The notes below the pieces were generated by a model, which did not search any database, had not been told where the DNA came from, and was given only the letters and a program-made list of their open reading frames with translations. Below are positions 54,032-63,929 of a stretch of DNA of 64,000 bases, one piece after another (positions within the stretch are counted from its first letter, which is position 1; every line of letters starts with the position of its first letter). The translations under genes and the position numbers were made by a program. Source of the stretch: Ypsolopha sequella (taxonomy: Eukaryota > Arthropoda > Insecta > Lepidoptera > Ypsolophidae); NCBI GenBank assembly GCA_934047225.1, contig OW203989.1:3013977-3077976 (forward strand). The letters run 5' to 3'.

Positions 54032-54108
54032 CGATGAAATGATATTGCTTCATTGTTGTTTTCTTTTCTTCCTGTATGCGATTTACAGCCTTCAATCGCA
54101 CAAGACAT
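54032..54108 (-). CDS. THAP gene exon 1
   Basis: ATG at 54106-54108 opens MSCAIEGCKSHTGRKENNNE followed by AISFH and two bases of an arginine codon, ending at the donor CATCG|GTGAGT. The C-x4-C pair four to eight residues from the start and the SFHRFPK reading across the splice junction are typical of THAP N-termini. Confidence 0.8.
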
Positions 54109-55430
54109 TTTATTACAATGTTAAAAAAACAATCAACACAAACAATAATAAATCACACTTTCACGAATTTTGAGAGGAAGAGCACCAAAATATTTAATTT
54201 CTCTCGGTGAAGCTGTAAACTTTCGCAAAATGCAATAGACATTTCGATGCCACCAAATTAAGATGTGATGCACGCAACGTACGATATTACAACACAACGA
54301 TACAATGATGAGACATATTTAATTTGATGGTATTATAATTTTTAAAATACATCCAAATTACATCCATCTGACATTTGTTTGGTTCAATCTAGTGACACAC
54401 CAGGAAAAAATATAAAGTAAGTGCGGTCCGTCGTTTCATTCACTCGTACACAGGAGTAATTTACGTTAGATGAGTACAATGGCTAATGCCCAGTTCTTAT
54501 TTTAGTCAGGCTTCTATTTGTATTCCTTATTCTGAGATTTTATAATTTCATTTTATGTCAAAACCTAGTTGTCAAAACAAAAGTGAAAAACTCCAGTGGA
54601 GATTGCTGTATATGTTTTGATTGCTCGTTTTTGAATAATGTATGGTTTTGCCATTTTGACATATCACAAGATATCATCAAATGCAACTAGATGGCATTGT
54701 TAGATAAGTTCATGAAAAAGGAGGAGATAGTCACCTTTGTTTATATAATATTAAGTACCTATCTTTATTTATTTTTCCATTTGCAATGCTAGTGCTTTGG
54801 CCCGGGGCAAATAGAGGTCGCATTCGAAGTGTCCACTTAATTTATTTACGGTTATATATCTGACACAAGCTGCTTCTTTTTATATTTGTCTCATCTTCCC
54901 ACAGTAATCTTCCTTCTAATGGAGATTGCCGTCAAATGCAGGGCCGTAGCTAGGAGTCGTGTTAGGTGAAGGATGAAACTTTCAGAAACGCTTCTAAGAC
55001 ATCAAATACGTGTCGTATGTGTTATCCATTTTTATATTATTTTATTTATTACACTTAATGTACATTTACACAAAAACATGAAAAAAAAAACATTAAAAAA
55101 ATTTACAGTGTACAAAGGCGGCACTTATTGCTAATAGCAATATCTTCCAGGCAACCTTTGGGTGAAAAAGAAAACAGAAAAAAAATAAAGAGGAGCGTGT
55201 AAATGTCACGAAATCAAACTTAAGAGTAAACTACATAGACTTATTAATGAGGGATTCCTTACACTATTTTATATATGTTATACATTCAAGTGGTTGACAT
55301 ATCACAGTAATGTCATACAACGATATAAATGTTACATTTAACTAACGTACATACATATAATAGCGCTTGTCGCCTAGAGAGGTACGCCTTTTTCGCCTCT
55401 TCCAAATCCAAGTCATACAATACTACCTAT
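54109..55430. other. beat-like intron upstream of the THAP gene; promoter not identified
   Basis: No clear core promoter for the THAP gene. Dispersed repeat text lies at 54497-54630 (inverse of 51752-51790). No other gene. Confidence 0.3.
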
Positions 55431-55636
55431 ACAGGGTGTAATTGTTAAGTGTGACCAGGGGCTCTACCGCGTAATTCTCATTTGTATCAACTTCAAGCAA
55501 ATGCATGCGAAATTCAACGCGTGCAAAAGAGATGGCATGTTAGGCGGGCGTCGTCGCACGCACGACAAATTTCAATCTCAAGTTGATGTTGATGAAAATG
55601 AGAATTACGCGGTAGACCCGCAGGCGATTATTCCGT
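55431..55636. repeat. one-ended foldback element
   Basis: TACAGGGTGTAATTGTTAAG begins the left side. GGCTCTACCGCGTAATTCTC and ATTTGTATCAACTT are mirrored by AAGTTGATGTTGATGAAAAT and GAGAATTACGCGGTAGACCC, but the outer CACCCTGTA end is missing on the right. The centre is GC-rich (GGCGGGCGTCGTCGCACGCA). Confidence 0.55.
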
Positions 55637-55690
55637 AACTATTACAGATATCAAAAATGTTTAAACTTATATCGGAAGTACGTTACCTAA

Positions 55691-55933
55691 TCAGTAAAAT
55701 GAAATCAATAACTTTTTGAAAATCAAACGAGAAGTATCCAAAATTTTCACATTAAATATTCCCATACATTTAGTATGTATATTCCGGGTACTTTTGACAT
55801 TGCCCTTCTTCAGTATGTCACCTATTTGGTCAGCATACGTCTTCCTAGGGCGGCCTGGTCGAGGTTTACGTTCCATTTTCGCACCATAAATTTTTTTGAT
55901 CACTAAATTTATTAATATTCTACACATGTCCAA
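55691..55933 (-). pseudogene. LINE polymerase C-terminal remnant, TYADQIG family
   Basis: The frame PRPGRPRKTYADQIGDILKK followed by GNVKSTRN matches 28100-28262. The GRPRKTYADQI segment is a common C-terminal motif of LINE polymerases. No catalytic motif remains. Same orientation as the beat-like gene, in its intron. Confidence 0.55.
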
Positions 55934-56273
55934 ACTACCGAAGCATTCCTTTTTCTATTCTAGTCACTACATCTTCATTGACGCCGTACCGATTCCGTAT
56001 GTCGATTATTTTCACTCTATAATTCAATATTAAATCATACATATGATTAATATGATTAATATTACTAATCCATATGAACGCATAAACAAATGTTAGATTG
56101 TAAAATTATTTTTGAATTTTTGAAGTCCAAAGATTTCAAGGATTTCATTGTGATATGACACCCAATTTCCCACCTGTCGACGGACTTGGTAAATATTTTT
56201 CAACATGATGATACAAAGTTTTAATATTGTGGTTTATGGTTGTATCACAATTATAATACCATTATGTCCTCAC

Positions 56274-56446
56274 CTGCATTCCCGGTGTAAACCTGAATAT
56301 CTCGTTGTTATCTCTATACCACTTGACAGAGTGAAGAGGTGGATCTCCCTTCTCATTCTCATAGTGGCAGATGAGCTGGACATCTCCTCTCGGGTCACCA
56401 TAAGTTGGGACTTCAAGCAGAGTGATGTTGTGGGCCGTCGCTATAA
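56274..56446 (-). CDS. beat-like gene, exon A (first half of Ig domain 1)
   Basis: The acceptor TATCTCTTGTCCCCAG is followed by TTATAGCG, the last two bases of a split codon, so an upstream exon ending in phase 1 is required. The peptide IATAHNITLLEVPTYGDPRG, DVQLICHYENEKGDPPLHSV, KWYRDNNEIFRFTPGMQ ends at CAG|GTGAGG in phase 0. LICHYE...LHSVKWYRDNNEIFRFTP is the signature of the first Ig domain of beat proteins (C...Y.VKWY....EF.RY.P). Beat proteins act in motor-axon guidance and defasciculation by binding Side-family receptors. The start codon and signal peptide are not in this exon and were not found to the right. The paralogue is not assigned. Confidence 0.9.
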
Positions 56447-56468
56447 CTGGGGACAAGAGATAATCAGA

Positions 56469-56967
56469 CGTTATACTGATGAAGTTGCGGAAGCCGAAAA
56501 TTGGCATAAAGTTACATAGCTACCCTACGAATATACTTTCAACTCCATGAGTATCTGTAGATAGCACAATATTAATTTTAACTATTGTTATGTATATTTA
56601 TCTTATTTATTGTAAATAATTATTTATGTAGGTTTATTGTTGTTATTTATAATCATAGGGTGTAAGTATATTAACATATTTAGTGTACACGTATGTATGT
56701 CTACTTTTTATTATGACTTCTCTTTTTCAATCCGGGTTTGCTGGAAGAAATCTCTTTTTAGAGATAAGCTTGCCTATATATGTACATGATATATCTAAGA
56801 ATTTTGTAAAAATACTATGTTTCTTTTGTGTACAACAAAGAATATGAATATGAATATGAAGCAACGGATAGTTTTTTCTCGATTACTCCATTTTTTTTCA
56901 CGGAAAGTTGTTCGTATGGGCGGGTACTATCTCTTGTTTTCGGCTTCCGAAACTTCATCGTAACACG
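56469..56967. repeat. foldback element abutting the exon A acceptor
   Basis: GATGAAGTTGCGGAAGCCGA (56478-56497) is mirrored by TTCGGCTTCCGAAACTTCAT (about 56939). The left arm begins about 23 bp from the exon A splice acceptor. A LINE tail (56738-56862) is inserted between the arms. Confidence 0.55.
56738..56862 (+). repeat. LINE 3'-tail repeat, copy 3, ending in (GAATAT)n
   Basis: GGGTTTGCTGGAAGAAATCT, GAGATAAGCTTGCCT and TTCTTTTGTGTACAACAAAG match the copy at 331-484. The tail is a GAATAT repeat where copy 1 has ATTC. Confidence 0.6.
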
Positions 56968-57554
56968 CTGTAAAGTCAATGGGTAAGGAGGTTCCTTGTA
57001 TTTTTTTTATTTTTTTTTTATTAGAAACATTTTGATACACACTGAAGTAATAGACGTGTGCTGCTGTTAGATCACAGGTGATCTACCTCAGCATCACAAT
57101 AAATTTTACAGAAATATAGCCAGCCAGTGTGCTAAAGAACAAAAACTTTTAATATTTATTAAATACTTTTGTAATATTTGTTAGCTTTTACAGATTTTTA
57201 TTACATATATTTTGTTATCTTAAATAATCATAGTCAAGTAGGAATATTTATTGTGAGACAGCTGGCAACACACAGCTGTCAATCGGAATTCGCGCGGTAT
57301 TGTAGAAATTGAGTTGTGACCAATAAATCTAATATCAAAATAACTTATCCACCTGTATTATTTTAAGTATATTATTGGAGAATTCTATCACTTAAATCAA
57401 CTAAACTTAAGTAACAAAAATAAACAAATTGTGAAATAATATCTACAACCACGGATTAACTTCATGATGAAGTCTTCATCACACGTAAACCTCCATACAA
57501 CCACTGTCAACACATTGTGAGGTGTCTATGGAATATTGTTATAATGTAGCCGAT

Positions 57555-57705
57555 TCTGAAGGCTTTAATTTTAGTTTTATTGCTGTCAAAACTAAAATTA
57601 TTCCAAAGCAATTTAGCTCCTCTACTTCACACTTAAGGACTATTTTGCTATGAAGAAAATTTAGTTGTGACACCACTTGAATTAATATTAAAGCCTTTAG
57701 AATCT
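57555..57705. repeat. ~150-bp foldback element
   Basis: TTCTGAAGGCTTTAATTTTA on the left pairs with TTAATATTAAAGCCTTTAGA on the right, with weak complementarity inside (AGTTTTATTGCTGTC/ GACACCACTTGAATT). No coding. Confidence 0.45.
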
Positions 57706-57709
57706 GCTT

Positions 57710-59722
57710 TAATGTCAGTCTAAAAAGACTGAGTTCATTAATATTATCTGGATCTATGAGTCCTATTAGAAATATTTACTGTAGGTACCTAATTCTAGTT
57801 CTTTCCTGTTTTTTTTTTCTATTTGCCTTTTAATTGTATTTATTTTTTATCGTTATTTTATTGTACTCGCGGAAGATCGATGAGATTATAATTTTTGTTT
57901 AGTTGTAGGTACCTAATTGTTATTTTTAATCACTGTGCGTCTTTTTACTTTTAAAAACTTGACATTGGCGAAACTAATGTGCGAAGTCCACGTTATCGGA
58001 AGCCAGATAAAATGGCATTGAATTGAATTGAATTGTTAAAGTCGAATTCAAAATTGTGAAATTTGAGTAATATATAATATCTAATATCAACAAACCCCTA
58101 AAATATGTAAATTTAACGGTTTTTTACCAAAAGTGTAACGGAATGTGCTTTTATTGTTTTAGGTAAAATCAAAAAATTAACACGAGTCGAACATCGAAAA
58201 TGTTATCTAGATAATAACCAAAAATAAAGTTGTAAATCGTCCACAGTTACGAGATTTATAACGAGTCGGAGTGTGTGTGGGAGGGAAGAGAAACATATAT
58301 AAAGATGTGTGCAAAGTTTCATTGAGACCAAAGCCACCAGGACACCTAAACCATTTATATCCACTGAAGTATTTTAAATTCAAAACTGTTCAACTTTAAC
58401 ATTTAACGCTGTGAGTGGGTGGCCATGAGTGGGAAGCTTTGGAAAGGAAAATTTAATCCACCAGCTTAGACTATATTAAGATATAATGAGCATAAATACG
58501 GTTTGTTTGCGAAACAAGAGTCCATAATACCTCAAATTGTAACATGATCTTAAGTTATATCAACAATACTGCACCAATCACTCTGAAATAAATACGAGGA
58601 TATCGTAAAGTTGAGGACGAATTCTAAATCCGAAATATAGCCAAAACGTGACTCTTAAATTTTTTTGATAGGAAAAAAATGCCAAATTTCATTTATACTA
58701 CGATGACATGAAAAACCATATTATAAATGCGAAGGGAATTGGTTTGTTTAAGGTACCTCTTCCCAGCGTCATCCGAAAATGACTATATTGATAAAATTGT
58801 ATGTGTATAAATCATATATAAGAAATAAATTGTTAGTTAAACTATAGAGAACAACTTCATTTAAGGAAATTATTCTCGCGTGCAAGAAACAGCATAAAAA
58901 TATTGTTCAAAATCAAGCTGTTTTTAGACTAAAATTAACTAATATTTGTTATTTCTTTGGATCCAAAAATGGTATTTGTATTGTTCTTGCACTAAAATAC
59001 AAAGAAAATATTGTTTAAAAATTACTTATGGAATTTTTTTCCGCCCATCGCATCCATGTGAAAAGCATTGTTTTCCCCTATTTTGCGATATCCGGAGACC
59101 CAGCGACGCGACAACGTAATGCAGTGCGCGCTGATATGAACGTTATTTCAATATAGTTTCTGTCGATATTTGTATCAACGCACTCAGGTCGACTCAAGGT
59201 CGTTGGTACCTTTGCCCTTTAACTGTTTTGTTTGTTAAACTTTCACGCTAAGACTACTGAATCGATTTCACGGATAATTAAAGAGTGTTAAAATAAGTGT
59301 GGAAAACAAATTTTCTGAGGATACCAACATTTTCGAAGCCTCTGTCACTTTTAAAATATCTCATTTTTGAGGTCGATTTCTCACTCATTGACATTCTCCG
59401 TCAGTTTGAATGTCTGTGACATTTCATGCCTTTTTATTATCTGTCACTGAGATATAAAGTCAGATAGTAATGCGGGCAAGAGCATGGGCAAAAGCTAACA
59501 AAATAAAACGTGATAGCCATTTTTTACCAAAGGTTTGTTTAAAACATAGTTGGAGATAACTCAACAAATTCTTTGTGAGGAAACAGGTTAATGAGTTTGC
59601 ATTAGGCATACGCCATTATTATTTTTTGCGATATTTCGTAGCCTTTTCTGGACAATAGTTATTATATTACAAGCATTTTCAACGAAAAGATTGCTCAATC
59701 TCAGTCATAAAACTAAAAGGTT
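57710..59722. other. no gene recognised
   Basis: AT-rich intronic or upstream sequence of the beat-like gene (its 5' exon is not located). No signal-peptide exon ending in phase 1 could be supported. Confidence 0.3.
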
Positions 59723-60079
59723 TTACGCATAATCAACATTTCTTTTATTTCTTCTGTAGAATTTATTCTTATTATTCTGGACAAGAATATCTCTTAGTTC
59801 AGAGAATAAAAACGTTTTCATTCTAGTAACAAAATTGCTGAGCTGGAAAGGCCACAATTTTTCCACACAAAAAGACTTTTGCTGTTCGACATAGAAAACG
59901 GGGTATTTCAATTTTTTCAGCCATGTACCGCGGTTGGCTGCTAAACTATTTTCTTTTATAAAAATGCTCTTGCGAAATTCACGTTCCGAGCTGGTCCTTC
60001 TTTGGTTAAACGAGTTTACAAACAACAAAACGTTTTTTGTTTGTTTATTCCACGTAAAATTTACATTTTTGCAGTGCAT
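59723..60079 (-). CDS. unrecognised 118-residue open frame
   Basis: The longest window frame not explained by a transposon or recognised gene. The predicted peptide is very basic (KNKFYRRNKRN near the C-terminus) with many F, N and K residues, as expected of translated AT-rich DNA. No motif, signal peptide or splice context supports it. It may be chance. Confidence 0.15.
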   Translation of the reverse strand: MHCKNVNFTWNKQTKNVLLFVNSFNQRRTSSEREFRKSIFIKENSLAANRGTWLKKLKYPVFYVEQQKSFCVEKLWPFQLSNFVTRMKTFLFSELRDILVQNNKNKFYRRNKRNVDYA

Positions 60080-60239
60080 TTTTAATTATTGTATCCTTCG
60101 ATAGTAAATATTATCAAGATCTTAACAGACTTAAAACAAGAAGATTAAAATAAATTTCTTAGTTGCGATGTCATCTTTTAATAACACTAGGTATTTGATT
60201 GTATTTAGGTATTTTTATAAGTATTTGTTTATTCTATTG

Positions 60240-60790
60240 TTCCTTTAATTTTAATATGTATTTGACAGCGCGTCCAATAAGAATGGCGGTGGTTGATGTG
60301 CCGCGCGCTGCGATTAAGCTGGTTGACAGCGAGCGCGTCTGACGTATCCGTGTCGTATGATTAAAGAGCGTGCTGGATGTGGCAACCGACCGGTCGGGTC
60401 GGATGGAGCATCCAACTCGGTCTGACGTAATGCAGAACACTGGTGCGATTCGGACCGAGAGGAACTGAGACAGGGTGGCAACACTGGCAATCGGCCGCCA
60501 TTGAGACAGAATCGTACGTAGTATGAAGTAGTGTCCCTTTATAATTTGTGCAGAATCGTTTTGAATCTCGTTGAGGCACCACGTGTTCTGCAGAACGTCG
60601 GTTAAATTTGTTATCTTACAGATCAAGGATTATAAAAACGGTTGTATTTTGTTCAGTAACGTTTGATTAAAGTTGTGATTATACCGCTTCGTACATTTTA
60701 ACTCCTCGCCCGATTACCCACGTTTCTGTGACCAAGAATGGGTGACACCGGTGATCCTGATGGCCCTCCTACTCCTTTATATTTAATAAA
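60240..60790 (+). other. GC-richer gene-like or retroelement 5' segment
   Basis: The composition is clearly richer in G and C than the flanks, especially 60270-60500. On the plus strand it leads to CCAAGAATGGGTGACACCGG (60732-60751), opening a short frame MGDTGDPDGPPTPLYLIN. This resembles the 5' UTR and ORF1 start of a LINE cut off after the start, or an orphan exon. The 130-codon minus frame here (60234-60626) shows no known domain. Confidence 0.25.
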
Positions 60791-61322
60791 TTAATATAAG
60801 TACACTCTTAAGTAGTAACGATTTTTATAATTCATAGGTTTTAAAAATTTTTTTTTTTAGGCTTATGTACATCAAAATGAAAAAAAAACAAAACGCAGCC
60901 TATATAGGATCAGTTTTTTGTCCGTCTGTCCGTTCATCTGTATCTCAAGCCCCTTTTTTTCGGCTCCGTATGAGATGTCAAGTTGAAACTGATACCTACA
61001 ACAGAATTCTACCTCATGATGCTGTAAAAAAATAAGCCTCTAACTCGACGTGAAAGAAAAGTTATTGCACTTTACATAATCAATTTCATAGGTACAAATT
61101 TTTGACACTCGCAAGGGACTCAAACCCTATAGGGCACTTCCAGTCGACTTAGAAACATGAAATTTCGTTTATAGCACACATATTAAAAATCTAAATATTA
61201 TTACAAAAAATTACCAATCAACTGACCAACTTAATTAGACCCTTTAGATAAAAAGAATTTAGTAGATCGTAAGTGTCAAGTTAAGTTGGTCGTAAATAGC
61301 TGCAAGTGGAAATTATTTACCA
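60791..61322. other. no gene; remnant of GGTTCCGTACC family likely
   Basis: GTCCGTCTGTCCGTTCATCT (about 60921) suggests an old copy of the repeat seen at 37165-37457. Confidence 0.35.
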
Positions 61323-61402
61323 TGTTTTTAGGATTCCGTACCCGTATTGTGTAGTGGTACGGAACCCTTTGTGCGTAAGTCCAACTCGCACTTGCTTGTT
61401 TT
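61323..61402 (+). repeat. GGTTCCGTACC-family repeat fragment, self-complementary
   Basis: TTTTTAGGATTCCGTACCCG is followed by GTGGTACGGAACCCTTTGTG and CCAACTCGCACTTGCTTG, joining the two ends of the family without its middle. Confidence 0.5.
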
Positions 61403-61440
61403 TTTTTTTAATATACAGGTTTGTAATACATATTCGTACC

Positions 61441-61535
61441 GTGTTATCGCTCTATCGCCTGAGGTTGCTTGTAGATAACTCTTAGAGATAAGTTTGCCTA
61501 GAAACTTCAAGATTACTGTTATTTTATCATTCATT
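61441..61535 (+). repeat. LINE 3'-tail repeat, copy 4 (diverged)
   Basis: GGTTGCTTGTAGATAACTCT and TTAGAGATAAGTTTGCCT match the family core; ends in ATTCATTC. Confidence 0.5.
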
Positions 61536-61854
61536 CATAAAAAAAATTGTGCAATTGGTGTCATATTTGAATATGAATACTTTTATAATTTTCATTTATA
61601 GGAGAATAATAACCTACACTCCGTTTTCTATCTAAAATCTATACACACAAACATTATGTTAGAAGACGAAAATCGTCTGAAGACAAATCAAACACAAGCT
61701 TCTTCCAATTACATGCCAGCTTTTACAGACTTTACTTTGAAATGCAAAGATTTCAAATATGGTTACACCTTTCTGTTACACCTTGTATATATATTTGATT
61801 ATAAGTTAATTATTTATGTATTTTATAATATTTTTATTATTATTTGACAAGTTC

Positions 61855-61952
61855 CACAGCGCCAAAGGTTAGCTGGAAGAAAATGCTAACTAGAATTAAG
61901 CTCGCATATGTACATGTTTTCATTTGTTCAATAAAGAATTTTTAATAATAAT
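61855..61952 (+). repeat. LINE 3'-tail repeat, copy 5, ending in (TAA)n
   Basis: AAAGGTTAGCTGGAAGAAAA, AATTAAGCTCGCATATGTAC and TTCAATAAAGAATTT match the family; the tail is AATAATAATA. Confidence 0.55.
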
Positions 61953-62361
61953 AACTTTGCTTTGGCCCGTGCCATTTTACCACCTCTAGAAACATCTAAG
62001 AGAGGAAAAAAAAACGAAGAAAATATATTATTATTAATAATAATAATAGCCTTGTTGCATACGAGTAACAATGTTGTATGCAAAACAGATGCTTTCTAAG
62101 TGCAAAGCCGCTATAACATATAAGCGTAAAACTAGCTTAACTAGCTGTAAAACAGCTTAGGTTGTAATTTACATTGTTACATTTGGAAACGCACAGTCTT
62201 ACGTAAGAGTTGATACTGGGCAACCTTTGTTTCATGAATTGCATGTTTTTATCAGTGTTTTATTTAACGACTTTATTTTTAAGTTTTCGTATTCGTATTC
62301 CGAAATAGAATTACATCGCTAAACGCCACGAGTGAAGAAGTGTGAGCGATGACTGGTCCGT
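61953..62361. other. no gene seen
   Basis: AT-rich. No recognisable product. Confidence 0.3.
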
Positions 62362-62577
62362 AAATGAGCGTTTTTCTCGTTGTTTTTTTTTCTTAGTTCT
62401 TAGCTTTCCTCCAGATGTCGCTGTCCATGTCACCATAGATAAAATATGGTTCGTTTCAATCAATGTCAAAGTGATTTTAAGTTTGTTTAGAATCCGTGCA
62501 AATTTGTTGTGTACGACAGTGCCATCTAGGAATCTTAATTAACACTAAATTTGACATAAAGAAAAACGCTCATTGTG
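62362..62577. mobile_element. ~215-bp MITE with AATGAGCGTTTTTCT ends, copy 1
   Basis: AATGAGCGTTTTTCTC on the left is mirrored by AAAGAAAAACGCTCATT on the right. A second copy starts at 63930 with the same orientation and runs off the window. Confidence 0.65.
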
Positions 62578-62662
62578 AGCTAGATGTGAAAGCCAGCTAT
62601 TGATTTGGACCGCGTTAAAAAGTTACCTAATAAGACTTTTTTTATTCCAATATAGCCTTTAA

Positions 62663-63630
62663 CCCTTAACCACTGACGTGTCATTTTGTTACACTACCAC
62701 TGACGTACGTACGGGATACGTACTTAATTTTGAAACCCTCCTGATGCAAGAATGGAGGGTACCTATGGTGATTATTGCAGTGAGTTTATAAATACATATT
62801 TAAATGATATAAGGATGATAAAAAATCAGTTATAATATTCATAGAAAAATATTTATTAATTAACAACCTTAGAGGGAATGAAAGTAACATAGACAATTTT
62901 TCAAAATCAAAACAAAAATATTTTGTCACAATAGGAACTTCTTTTTTGAGTTGTATTAATTAGTAAGGATGGCTTTAATTAGAAAAAAAAATACAATCGC
63001 CATAAATCTAATTTAAAGGCACTTTTTAACAGCAGTTGATGCAGGTTGGCTTAGAGCACTGCAAACTGACCGGTTTACGGCAAGCTTGACAGCTTTATCG
63101 GGTATCTATCCACTATATATATATATATATACAAGCAGGAGTCTCTTCAATTTCAAAATATTCTGAATCACGAGCAGGAGTCACTTCATCCTTAAAATTT
63201 TCGTCCTCGGAAGACACATCGCGATCCAACTGAATGAATCATTTTCATCGGCCGATGATTCGTCAGGCTCACGAAGACAAGGTTCGATAACTTCTTCGTT
63301 ACTGGCACTATTCACTTGAACTCGTAATTTTTTGATGTAGATGGTCCAGAAGAAAAATTTTACCACTTACGATGCATTTCGTCTGCTGACAAACATAAAT
63401 AAGTATTTTCAAAAAAGTCACATTAACACTGACGTACGTACCTCATACGTCGAGGGGTTGAATTTACCTGCTTAAGAGCATGCTACGCGTACACTTTCCC
63501 ACGCCGCACACACGTTGTTGGCAACTAGGAAGCTACCAAAAAGGATGCGCCGAAATTCCTACGTAAAATTAAGTATTGAACGAAAGACTATTACGATGAC
63601 GTACCACATACGTACGTCAGTGGTTAAGGG
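62663..63630 (-). mobile_element. piggyBac-derived element, internally deleted
   Basis: TTAA flanks both ends (62659-62662 and 63631-63634). The ends CCCTTAACCACTGACGT and ACGTCAGTGGTTAAGGG are perfect inverses. On the minus strand an acidic stretch (EVIEPCLREPDESSADENDS, then in another frame SSEDENFKDEVTPARDSEYF) fits the N-terminal region of piggyBac transposases. Further on, CRKPVSLQCSKPTCINCC and a stop fit the C-terminal cysteine-rich zinc domain. The catalytic core between them is missing. A TA microsatellite lies at about 63115-63131. GACGTACGTA words recur inside both ends. Confidence 0.8.
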
Positions 63631-63929
63631 TTAAGCATTTGTAACATAGTTTTTTTTTTAGCAGAAACAAAGGATTTGAGTGTTTATCGATGACTTGTTA
63701 TATTTTTATTTATTGACTCCATGGACACGTCCACAAATATTAATTATTCCATTCTTACGTTTATCTTTTAACTTTTGAAGAGTTCCACGAGAACTTTTCC
63801 AACATTTTGTCTAAAATGATGGAACGAAAATAATTTTTGACATTCCATTCCGTTCAACGCTCACATCGCCTCACCTCTGATGTATGAGCCTCAAAAGTCA
63901 TACTATTGAATGAAATCATTTGCTTCACA

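Larger units (their letters stand above)
52683..54108 (-). pseudogene. THAP-domain protein gene, three exons, in-frame stop
   Basis: Exons on the minus strand are 54032-54108, 52936-53131 and 52683-52832, with GT-AG borders and matching phases (2, then 0). Together they would encode about 140 residues. The THAP zinc ligands are all present: C3 and C8 (MSCAIEGC), then C55 and H58 (HICSKHF). So are the FPK motif, W37 and the ALPTLY tail motif. THAP domains bind DNA through this C2CH zinc module. Codon 43 is TGA (53080-53082), where a non-stop residue is needed inside the domain. Either the gene is newly dead or polymorphic, or the stop is read through. The C-terminal half has no recognised domain. 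It lies within the beat intron on the same strand. Confidence 0.78.

Noticed and set aside
63840..63900. Possible beat first exon with donor CAGAG|GTGAGG
   Set aside because: The preceding peptide (MISFNSMTFEAHTSE) is not a signal peptide, and the phase does not match exon A.
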